Shown here piece by piece: positions 1-6,576 of a stretch of 6,576 nucleotides of DNA (position 1 is the first letter of the stretch; each line of letters opens with the position of its first letter). Location of the stretch: positions 1 to 6,576 of the forward strand of contig CAZXLA010000203.1 in assembly GCA_964641895.1 (NCBI GenBank), in the 5' to 3' direction. Both the position numbers and the translations under genes were made by a program. The stretch comes from UBA2421 sp964641895 (GTDB lineage: Bacteria > Planctomycetota > Phycisphaerae > Tepidisphaerales > Tepidisphaeraceae). The notes beneath the pieces are model-generated. The model was not told where the DNA came from. It did not search any database and worked only from the letters and a program-made list of their open reading frames with translations.

Positions 1-235
1 CTCTTCACGCCGGGTTGTGAGCTTTAGCGAACGCCCGGATTTTGCGTTCGGATTCCGGTTCGGATGTTTCGGGGGTTGGGGCGGTTAATCAGGGTTCGGA
101 GGGCCACCGCTTGCTATCACCTCTGAGAATTAGCTGTGCGGCGGCACTGATCTGGCATAGACTGACGGCGCACAATTTGCAGTCAGAGGTTGCCGGTTCA
201 GGTGCCGATTCGCATCGTACGCCCGCAGATGTTTT
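1..235. other. Spacer upstream of the sigma factor gene
   Basis: I see no supportable gene here; the short open frames have no recognisable protein features. One small hairpin is visible: cgaacgc at 28-34 pairs with gcgttcg at 44-50 across a 9-base loop. It has no following T-run, so it is not called a terminator. The segment 45-68 repeats ttcgga-type words that resemble those in the later repeat cluster at 1101-1116, possibly a decayed copy. The promoter of the sigma factor gene presumably lies here, but no -35/-10 pair with proper spacing stands out. An ECF-type autoregulated promoter is possible and cannot be identified from one sequence. Confidence 0.5.
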
Positions 236-835
236 ATGAGTCAAACCATTCCAGACGGGCAGGATGCAAACAAGCGCGACGCCGAGAAGCGCGACGCCAA
301 CAAGCGCGATCCTTCCGGCGATCTGACGGCGGCGCTCTATCAGCAGTTGCTTGCGATGGCGCGCAATCGCATGGCCGACGAGCGCTCCAACCACACCCTT
401 CAGCCCACGGCGCTGGTCAACGAAGTTTACCTTCGGTTGCAAAAAGAAGGCCGGTTTGATGTCGGCAACAAAGCCCGATTTTTCCACGCCGCCGCTGAGG
501 CGATGCGGCGGATATTGATCGAGCACGCGCGCTCCAAAGGGCGCCAGAAACGTGGCGGCGCGGCCAAGGCGGTTCCGATCAATCTGCTTGATCTGGCCTC
601 GGACGAACATTCCGACACAATCTTGATCCTTGACGACGCCATTTGTCGCCTCGAAGAACAGTCGCCCCAGCAGGCGGAAGTGGTCCGTCTGCGCTTCTAC
701 GCGGGGCTTAGCGTGGAGGAGACGGCAAAGGCGATGGAGGTTTCGGAAGTCACGGTCAAACGCGCCTGGCGTTACGCGCGGGCGTGGCTGTGGCGGCAGA
801 TGAACGACAGCGACGAACCGCCGCCGGGCGAGTAG
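236..835 (+). CDS. ECF-type RNA polymerase sigma factor, Sigma70_ECF (PF07638 / TIGR02999-like) family
   Basis: The 199-residue product should direct core RNA polymerase to a specific promoter set in the cytoplasm. Residues 1-28 are a charged, repeat-containing extension. Region 2 spans about 29-105, including the signature HTLQPTALVNEVYLRL (53-68) and the helix FFHAAAEAMRRILIEHARSKGRQKRGG (82-108, promoter melting and -10 contact). A linker with acidic residues covers 115-140. Region 4 spans about 143-190, with a helix-turn-helix whose recognition helix starts near SEVTVKRAW (170-178). The length is normal for the family. The canonical acidic DAED of region 2.2 is absent: the matching residues are Gln56-Pro-Thr58-Ala, while Glu63 is kept. 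The ATG at 236 is the only start in this frame upstream of region 2; no clear Shine-Dalgarno precedes it. The kinase gene begins 347 bases downstream on the same strand, and no anti-sigma factor is visible. This supports kinase-linked control, which remains an inference. The family call is secure; the target promoters are unknown. Confidence 0.93.
   Translation: MSQTIPDGQDANKRDAEKRDANKRDPSGDLTAALYQQLLAMARNRMADERSNHTLQPTALVNEVYLRLQKEGRFDVGNKARFFHAAAEAMRRILIEHARSKGRQKRGGAAKAVPINLLDLASDEHSDTILILDDAICRLEEQSPQQAEVVRLRFYAGLSVEETAKAMEVSEVTVKRAWRYARAWLWRQMNDSDEPPPGE
263..307 (+). repeat. Three tandem 15-bp units inside the sigma factor gene
   Basis: Three in-frame 15-base units encode DANKR, DAEKR and DANKR (residues 10-24), followed by another Asp. 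Units one and three differ only in synonymous or near-identical bases, and the second has Glu for Asn. The result is a short, charged, probably helical or disordered N-terminal tail ahead of region 2. Such microrepeats can expand or contract by slippage without breaking the frame. Confidence 0.85.
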
Positions 836-930
836 CTTCACCGTCGCCCGGCCTGAAAAGTAAACGAATGAAATGGGCCGGAGTGAGGATCGTTGCGATG
901 ATCCAGAATTCCGAAACCAGAAACCCGAAT

Positions 931-1133
931 CAATGACGAAGCACGAATGACGAATGAAGATTCGGAGTGGCAGACATTCCGACCTGCCATCGCTTTCCAA
1001 GCGAGTCCGAAGTTCGAACCGGCATGGAATGCCGTGGCAGACAGGAATGTCTGCCCCACCAAGGGCAGCAGAGTGGGCTTAACGTTGGTCATTCGAAGTT
1101 GATTCGGATTTCGGATTTTGTCATTCGTCATTG
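931..1133. repeat. Composite inverted-repeat element between sigma factor and kinase genes
   Basis: The spacer holds nested inverted repeats. The outer arms are aatgacgaatga at 946-957 and its exact reverse complement at 1121-1132; a related copy, caatgacgaa at 931-940, matches 1124-1133 in reverse. The inner arms are ggcagacattcc at 969-980 and its exact reverse complement at 1044-1055. Between them lie small hairpins (991-1003, 1020-1034, 1036-1055). No coding frame is convincing. The arrangement resembles a REP/MITE-type intergenic element or a mosaic of several. From memory, words of this kind recur in planctomycete spacers, but that has not been tested here. It separates two genes that otherwise look like one transcription unit, so it may be a later insertion or may modulate read-through. 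Confidence 0.7.
1020..1055 (+). other. Two adjacent short hairpins, the second with a GNRA-type loop
   Basis: The first hairpin has stem cggcat (1020-1025) with atgccg (1029-1034) and loop gga. The second has stem ggcagaca (1036-1043) with tgtctgcc (1048-1055) and loop ggaa, which fits the GNRA tetraloop pattern if transcribed on the + strand. Only one base separates them. There is no T-run afterwards, so an intrinsic terminator is unlikely. RNA stabilisation, a processing site or the palindromic core of a repeat element are the alternatives. Confidence 0.6.
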
Positions 1134-1146
1134 TCCCGAGCCATAA

Positions 1147-1173
1147 CCCTCCCCCGGGGTACCGGGAGAGGGG
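1147..1173 (+). promoter_or_regulatory. Hairpin overlapping the likely ribosome-binding site of the kinase gene
   Basis: Bases 1147-1157 pair with 1162-1172 in 10 of 11 positions (only C1152/A1167 mismatched) around the loop ggta. The purine-rich stretch agagggg (1167-1173), 9 bases before the ATG at 1183, is the best Shine-Dalgarno candidate and lies in the 3' arm. In the folded RNA it would be largely hidden. The ccct...cccgg / ccgggagaggg core looks like the REP-type palindromes common in GC-rich bacterial spacers, so the kinase may have acquired its leader from a repeat. The structure is read directly; a regulatory effect is inferred. Confidence 0.55.
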
Positions 1174-1182
1174 ACCATACCC

Positions 1183-4100
1183 ATGCCTACGCGCACCCAG
1201 CTTGCCGCCGAGATATTTGATGAAGCGGCCGACCTGCCGACCGAGAGGCGTCGCGCGTATCTTGACGAGGCGTGTAAAAATGATCCGGCGCTGCGCGGTC
1301 AGGTCGAGTCGCTGCTGAGCGCCGAGGAAACCGCCGGGGCGTTTTTGTCCAACCCGCAGTTCAACCCCGCCGAGGCCGCTGAGCAGATTGGCGGCGACAT
1401 GCCCGGCGGGCGCATCGGTCACTACAAGCTGGTGGAACTCATCGGCGAAGGGGGCTTCGGCCGCGTGTTTCTTGCCGAACAGGATCGGCCGGTGAAGCGG
1501 CGGGTCGCGCTCAAAGTGATCAAGCTGGGAATGGACACGCGGCAGGTGATCGCGCGGTTCAGCGTCGAACGGCAGGCGCTGGCGCTGATGGATCACCCCA
1601 ACATCGCCCGAGTGCTGGATGCCGGCACGACCGACGCGGGCCGTCCGTACTTCGTCATGGAACTGGTGCGCGGCACGCCGATCACGTGCTATTGCCAGGT
1701 CAACCGCCTGTCGGTGGCCGAGCGGCTGCAACTGTTCGCGGCGGTGTGCCAGGCGGTGCAGCACGCGCATCAAAAGGGGATCATCCACCGCGACCTCAAG
1801 CCGTCCAACATTCTCATCACGCTGCTCGATGGCAAGCCCGTGCCGAAGATTATTGATTTCGGAATTGCCAAAGCCACGCAGCAGCGACTCACCGAGCAAT
1901 CCATTCACACCGGCTTCCACGCGCTGCTCGGAACGCCGGCATACATGAGCCCGGAACAGGCGACGCTCAGCGGGGAAGATATTGATACGCGATCGGATTT
2001 GTATTCGCTGGGCGTGATGCTGTACGAGCTGCTGACCGGCACAACGCCGTTCGATCCACTGTCGCTGCAGAACGCCACGTACGCCGACGTGCAGCGGATG
2101 ATTCAGGAAGTTGATCCGCCCAAACCCAGCACCCGCGTGTGGAGCATGCGCGACACCATCGGTGGCGCGGGCGGGCACGCGGGTTCGCTCGGCGGGCCGC
2201 CGTCGCAGTTGCGGTCGGTGTTGCGCGGCGAACTCGACTGGATCGTGATGAAGTGCCTGGAGAAGCAGCGCAGCCGGCGCTACGAATCGGCCAGCGCGCT
2301 GGCGAAAGATATCGAAGCCTACCTGAGCGGCAAGCCGGTTGCCGCGGTGCCGCCTTCGAGCGTGTATCGATCGCGAAAGTTTGTTCAACAGCACGCGATT
2401 GCCATGGGCGCGGGCGCGGCGATCGTCACCGCCATGGCCGTGGGGCTGGTGATCGCGGTTCTGGCGCTGCAGCGGCTGCGCGTGGAGCAACAGAGAACTC
2501 TGGCCGAGAAGCAGCAGGCGGAACTGAGCCGCCAACGCGCGCTGGCCGCGAATGATACGGCTTCGGCGGTCAACGATTTCGTTAACGATATGCTCGCGTC
2601 GGCTGATCCGAACCTGCGCGGCAAGGCCATCACCGTCGAGCAATTGCTGCACGAAGCCGATGAAACGCTCGGCAAGCGTTTCGAGGGCCGCCCGCTGGTC
2701 GAAGCCGGCGTGCGCGAAACCATCGGTCGGGCCTACATCGGAATGGGTGAGACCAAGCTGGCGCTCAACCACCTTCAGACGGCGATGGATTTGCGCAAGG
2801 CGCAAGGTATTGATAAGTCGCCGGAATTTCTCGTGAGCCGGGCAGAGCTGGCGATCGCTCGGCACATGACGGGGCTGTTTGAACCCTCGAAGGACCTCTT
2901 TCGTGAAGTCATTGCCGATGCGCGCAAGCAACTGGAAAGCAACGACCGCGACATCGTGCGCGCTGTTGATGTGTTGGCGCGATCGGCCACCTACATCGCC
3001 GTCCCGCCGCAGGATTTGCAGGAGTTGTTCGCGAAGGCGACGACGCGTCGCCAGCAGTTGCTCGGTGAAGATCATCCCGACACGCTTTCGTGCCGCGCGT
3101 CGTGGGGATGGTACGTCGGCCTGCTGGAGCGCTACGCCGAATCGGAACAGATTCTTCGCGAGACCACCAACCGCATGCGGCGCGTGCTCGGCCCGGCCGA
3201 CGCCGTGACGCTTCGGGCGATTAATCGGCACACGGCGGTGCTTTCGATTATGGATCGCCGCAGCGAGGCGCTGGAGATTCTTCGCGAGGCGGCGGCTGAG
3301 AGTGAGAAGGTTCACGGCTTCGAGCATCCGCTGACGCTCACCGCGTACAACCATTATGCCGAGATGCTCAAGAAAGACCGTCAATACGGCGCGGCGTTGC
3401 AGATCGAGGAGCGACGACTGGCGGGCGTGCAGGCGGTTTTCGGGAACGAATCGTCGGCGATGCTGGGGTCGCTTCACGCGCTGGGCAATCTTTATGAGGA
3501 ATTGAACCAGACCGACCGCGCCATGGCAATATTCCGCCGGCGCAACGAGCTGACCAAGCGGGTGTTTGGGCCTGATTCGATCAATGCCGCCTTCAGCGAG
3601 TTTCTGCTGGCCGACAAGCACGAACGCCGGCGGGAATTCACCGAAGCGATCGGTCTGATTGAACATAGCCTGCCGATTCTGCGCAAGAGTCTTTCGCCCG
3701 ATTCGGCGCGGCTGGCGGAGATTATTTCTCTTTACGCGCGGGCATTGTTTGAATCGAAACGGATCGAAGAAGCCGTGCCGCTGGCCGACGAAGCGATGGC
3801 CATTGCCGGCTCGGCGTGGCAGCGCGCGTCGCCGGCGACGAGGATGACGCTTTCCAAACACTCCGGCTTGTGCGCGATGATTCTTTCCCGCGCCCGAGGC
3901 CCGGTGGCGGCCGAAGCGGCGGTGCGGTCGGCGCTCGAGCGGCTGGCCGAGACTTCGAAGCCCAATAGCGCCATGGTGCGCGAGTTGAACGACCACCTGC
4001 GCAAGGCCTGCGAACAAACCGGCCGTGCGGAAGAGGCGGCGAAGTTGGTCGTGCGCATCGCCGAGATCGATTCGGCCCTCGCCGCCCGCGCGGCGACCCG

Positions 4101-4200
4101 ACCGGGCGCGCCCCCAGCCACTGCCCCGACAGAGCCTGCCGACGGAACCGCCGCCGCCGCAGGTGGAGCAGGCCCGCCGCCGGAATCGATCTCGGATTAG
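1183..4200 (+). CDS. Membrane-anchored PknB-like Ser/Thr protein kinase with C-terminal TPR array
   Basis: This 1005-residue protein should transfer phosphate from ATP to Ser/Thr of partner proteins. Residues 1-60 form the helical leader typical of planctomycete kinases. The kinase domain spans about 80-383: glycine loop GEGGFGRV (88-95), ATP-binding K111 in VALK, probable helix-C E129, catalytic HRDLKPSN (202-209, D204), DFG (225-227), activation-segment GTPAYMSPE (250-258) and RSDLYSLG (270-277). All catalytic residues are present, so it should be active; HRD marks it as a kinase of the activation-loop-regulated kind. A Gly-rich insert lies near 325-341. One hydrophobic helix (about 405-429) is followed by a Gln/Glu/Arg-rich probable coiled coil (430-460). 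TPR-like helices fill about 500-960, including six repeat starts exactly 42 residues apart (628-838). The tail is Ala/Pro-rich and likely disordered. The TPR part probably lies outside the cytoplasmic membrane, with the kinase inside. The upstream sigma factor is the likely partner or substrate. The ATG at 1183 follows agagggg at good spacing. Confidence 0.95.
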   Translation: MPTRTQLAAEIFDEAADLPTERRRAYLDEACKNDPALRGQVESLLSAEETAGAFLSNPQFNPAEAAEQIGGDMPGGRIGHYKLVELIGEGGFGRVFLAEQDRPVKRRVALKVIKLGMDTRQVIARFSVERQALALMDHPNIARVLDAGTTDAGRPYFVMELVRGTPITCYCQVNRLSVAERLQLFAAVCQAVQHAHQKGIIHRDLKPSNILITLLDGKPVPKIIDFGIAKATQQRLTEQSIHTGFHALLGTPAYMSPEQATLSGEDIDTRSDLYSLGVMLYELLTGTTPFDPLSLQNATYADVQRMIQEVDPPKPSTRVWSMRDTIGGAGGHAGSLGGPPSQLRSVLRGELDWIVMKCLEKQRSRRYESASALAKDIEAYLSGKPVAAVPPSSVYRSRKFVQQHAIAMGAGAAIVTAMAVGLVIAVLALQRLRVEQQRTLAEKQQAELSRQRALAANDTASAVNDFVNDMLASADPNLRGKAITVEQLLHEADETLGKRFEGRPLVEAGVRETIGRAYIGMGETKLALNHLQTAMDLRKAQGIDKSPEFLVSRAELAIARHMTGLFEPSKDLFREVIADARKQLESNDRDIVRAVDVLARSATYIAVPPQDLQELFAKATTRRQQLLGEDHPDTLSCRASWGWYVGLLERYAESEQILRETTNRMRRVLGPADAVTLRAINRHTAVLSIMDRRSEALEILREAAAESEKVHGFEHPLTLTAYNHYAEMLKKDRQYGAALQIEERRLAGVQAVFGNESSAMLGSLHALGNLYEELNQTDRAMAIFRRRNELTKRVFGPDSINAAFSEFLLADKHERRREFTEAIGLIEHSLPILRKSLSPDSARLAEIISLYARALFESKRIEEAVPLADEAMAIAGSAWQRASPATRMTLSKHSGLCAMILSRARGPVAAEAAVRSALERLAETSKPNSAMVRELNDHLRKACEQTGRAEEAAKLVVRIAEIDSALAARAATRPGAPPATAPTEPADGTAAAAGGAGPPPESISD

Positions 4201-4243
4201 CCACCTGCAGCGCGCCGCGCCAGACGAGAGCAACTTTCCGCTA

Positions 4244-4279
4244 CCGCGCGGCCCCGTCGGCGGGTACGCTGACGCGCGG
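4244..4279 (+). terminator. Weak GC-rich hairpin downstream of the kinase gene
   Basis: ccgcgc (4244-4249) pairs with gcgcgg (4274-4279), and gtcggc (4256-4261) pairs with gctgac (4268-4273, one G-T wobble) around loop gggtac. The left side has a 6-base bulge. It begins 44 bases after the kinase stop. No T-run follows (the next bases are gccacatatg), so intrinsic termination is doubtful. It could equally be chance pairing in GC-rich DNA. Confidence 0.25.
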
Positions 4280-4362
4280 GCCACATATGCCGGTGCAAAA
4301 TTCTGACCGTGTCACCGTCACGCGGCCGTCGAATCAGCGGCGAATCCAGATGACCGATTGAA

Positions 4363-4390
4363 GTGACTCTGGAACCATTTTCGAGATAAT
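4363..4390 (+). promoter_or_regulatory. Candidate sigma70-type promoter for asnS
   Basis: gataat at 4385-4390 matches the -10 consensus at 5 of 6 positions. gtgact at 4363-4368 matches TTGACA at 4 of 6, with a 16-base spacer. Transcription would start near 4397, leaving a leader of about 25 bases that contains the Shine-Dalgarno. Position and local AT-richness support it. The neighbouring ttgaag (4358-4363) is too far away (21 bases) to serve as the -35 box. Confidence 0.5.
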
Positions 4391-4410
4391 CCACGCTCGA
4401 CGATTTTTTC

Positions 4411-4415
4411 AAGGA
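4411..4415 (+). promoter_or_regulatory. Ribosome-binding site of asnS
   Basis: aagga lies 6 bases before the ATG at 4422. This decides between two in-frame ATGs (4422 and 4428): the first has the better spacing. A run of six T (4404-4409) just before it keeps the site unstructured. Confidence 0.65.
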
Positions 4416-4421
4416 ACGTGC

Positions 4422-5834
<1,413 letters not shown>

Positions 5835-5850
5835 ATCAGGCAAAGAACAT

Positions 5851-5952
5851 GGGTGCCACGATCTTGGCTCTCGGGCCAAATCGTGCATTGACACATTTAT
5901 TCTCACTTCTGTACCGGCACTACTCGACCTGAGAGTCAAGATCGTGGCACCC
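5851..5952. repeat. Long inverted repeat filling the spacer between convergent genes
   Basis: Bases 5851-5872 are the reverse complement of 5931-5952 at 21 of 22 positions, and the single difference is a G-T wobble. Pairing extends to 5875/5928 with one more wobble, giving a 25-pair stem around a loop of about 52 bases. The arms begin with gggtgccacgatcttg. It starts 16 bases after the asnS stop and ends 5 bases before the stop codon of the minus-strand gene. It could act as a bidirectional terminator or RNA end protector despite lacking a T-run, or be a small palindromic mobile element. No clear target-site duplication flanks it. Confidence 0.8.
5857..5885 (+). other. Local hairpin that competes with the long inverted repeat
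   Basis: cacgat (5857-5862) pairs with atcgtg (5880-5885), and ttggc (5864-5868) pairs with gccaa (5875-5879), with C5863 bulged and a 6-base loop. This 11-pair hairpin uses most of the left arm of the long repeat, so the two folds exclude each other in RNA. The local hairpin would form first after asnS is transcribed. It is followed by AT-rich bases but no true T-run. Confidence 0.5.
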
Positions 5953-5957
5953 GGCGG

Positions 5958-6576
5958 TCAATGTCGGTCGAGCGCCTTCCAAATCGCATCAATCGTAGAA
6001 TTATACAAACTGCTGGGTGGGAACGCCGGTTCGGGCCAACTGGCTTGTGGTTGATCGAACGCCTTGAGCGCCACCCATCGCGCCGAGCCGTCGCCGTAGA
6101 GGGCGTTGATGCCGGTGCGGTGCCGCGAGAGCACGCGATTGCGCGCTGCGGTTAAGTCGGCGAAGATGGCGCGGTTTTTGAACTTCTCCAGTTTGGGCAG
6201 CGCAGCCGAGACCGACAAAAGATCGTCGGCGATTTCCTGCTGTGGCCGCGCGCCGTAGCCGGCCTGGATGTTCTTCGTCGGCGTCACCCCCGCGGCAGGC
6301 CAGGGGTTTTCCGGGGTGTTGTAGGCAAACTTGGGATTGGTCTCCGCGGGGCAGAAGAAAACCGTGGGGGACGGTATCAAACCGCTCTGCTCCAGCAGCC
6401 CAAAGAGCACCCAGCGCCCGCCTGCGGTGGTGCTGTAGACCATGCTGTTGAACTGTTTCGACGCCGTGCGATAGCCCAGCGGCACCTGGCCGTCGTTGCT
6501 CATGGCATAAAAATGAAACGCCTGATGCACCTGCCGCAGATTGCTCAGGCAAGCCGTGCGGTCGGCGGCCTGGCGG
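5958..6576 (-). CDS. Pseudopilin-like protein with H-X9-DG motif (DUF1559 / prepilin-type family), N-terminus outside window
   Basis: The reading frame stays open to the window edge and continues beyond it, so about 205 C-terminal residues are seen. The GTG at 6530 is an internal valine, not the start. The visible N-terminal part reads DRTACLSNLRQVHQAFHFYA, the region that normally follows the hydrophobic prepilin helix of these planctomycete proteins; the cleavage motif and helix (roughly 30-40 residues) should lie beyond 6576. FFCPAE resembles the conserved Cys-Pro block of the family. HRTGINALYGDG (6087-6122) is an exact H-X9-DG motif, with His at 6120-6122 and Asp-Gly at 6087-6092. Members are thought to be processed by a prepilin peptidase and to belong to type II secretion or pilus-like assemblies; their real role in planctomycetes is poorly known. 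It is convergent with asnS and shares no function with it. Confidence 0.88.
   Translation of the reverse strand, partial: RQAADRTACLSNLRQVHQAFHFYAMSNDGQVPLGYRTASKQFNSMVYSTTAGGRWVLFGLLEQSGLIPSPTVFFCPAETNPKFAYNTPENPWPAAGVTPTKNIQAGYGARPQQEIADDLLSVSAALPKLEKFKNRAIFADLTAARNRVLSRHRTGINALYGDGSARWVALKAFDQPQASWPEPAFPPSSLYNSTIDAIWKALDRH

Noticed and set aside
28..50. Hairpin near the window start as an intrinsic terminator of an upstream gene
   Set aside because: Only 7 pairs, and no T-run follows the stem.
111..160. ttgcta at 111-116 as a -35 box for the sigma factor gene
   Set aside because: No acceptable -10 hexamer lies 16-18 bases downstream; catagact near 156 is at the wrong distance.
89..1000. 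A 303-codon minus-strand frame over the sigma factor gene
   Set aside because: No domain seen, composition typical of an antisense shadow, and the plus strand has clear sigma regions 2 and 4.
896..1135. Possible CRISPR array because of repeated gaatgacgaatg-like words
   Set aside because: The repeats are short, inverted and irregularly spaced, with no uniform spacers and no cas genes.
838..4284. A 1148-codon open frame on the minus strand, opposite the kinase gene
   Set aside because: Its translation is low-complexity, rich in Arg/His/Gln, and shows no domain, whereas the plus strand encodes a full kinase with all motifs. Long antisense open frames are expected opposite GC-rich genes with strong third-position bias. 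It also runs through the non-coding repeat cluster.
4358..4390. ttgaag (4358-4363) as the -35 box for asnS
   Set aside because: The spacer to gataat is 21 bases, too long; gtgact at 4363-4368 with a 16-base spacer fits better.

Overview
The window looks like chromosomal DNA from a GC-rich planctomycete, most likely on the Phycisphaerae side; the class is a guess from overall gene style. Three hallmark families point that way together. They are an ECF sigma factor of the Sigma70_ECF (PF07638 / TIGR02999-like) type, a very long Ser/Thr kinase with a C-terminal TPR array, and a pseudopilin with the H-X9-DG motif. The spacers are rich in short inverted repeats.

Layout: 1-235 is a spacer with no supportable gene. 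236-835 (+) encodes the ECF sigma factor. 836-1182 is a 347-base spacer made largely of inverted repeats; its last hairpin overlaps the likely ribosome-binding site of the next gene. 1183-4200 (+) encodes a 1005-residue kinase with one predicted membrane helix and a TPR region. 4201-4421 is a spacer with a weak hairpin, then a plausible sigma70-type promoter and a Shine-Dalgarno. 4422-5834 (+) is asnS, asparaginyl-tRNA synthetase. 5835-5957 is a convergent spacer filled almost entirely by a near-perfect 22-base inverted repeat. 5958-6576 (-) is the C-terminal part of a pseudopilin-like protein whose N-terminus lies beyond the window.

How the genes work together: the sigma factor and kinase read as a signalling pair. 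The sigma factor lacks the acidic DAED motif expected in region 2.2 and has Gln-Pro-Thr-Ala there, with Thr58 in the position of an acidic residue. Sigma factors of this kind can be switched on by phosphorylation, as established for EcfP/PknT of Vibrio parahaemolyticus. The adjacent transmembrane kinase, with all catalytic residues intact, is the obvious candidate. This pair is the most interesting content of the window, though the pairing is inferred. asnS appears to be an independent housekeeping unit with its own promoter, and the pseudopilin gene is unrelated and convergent.
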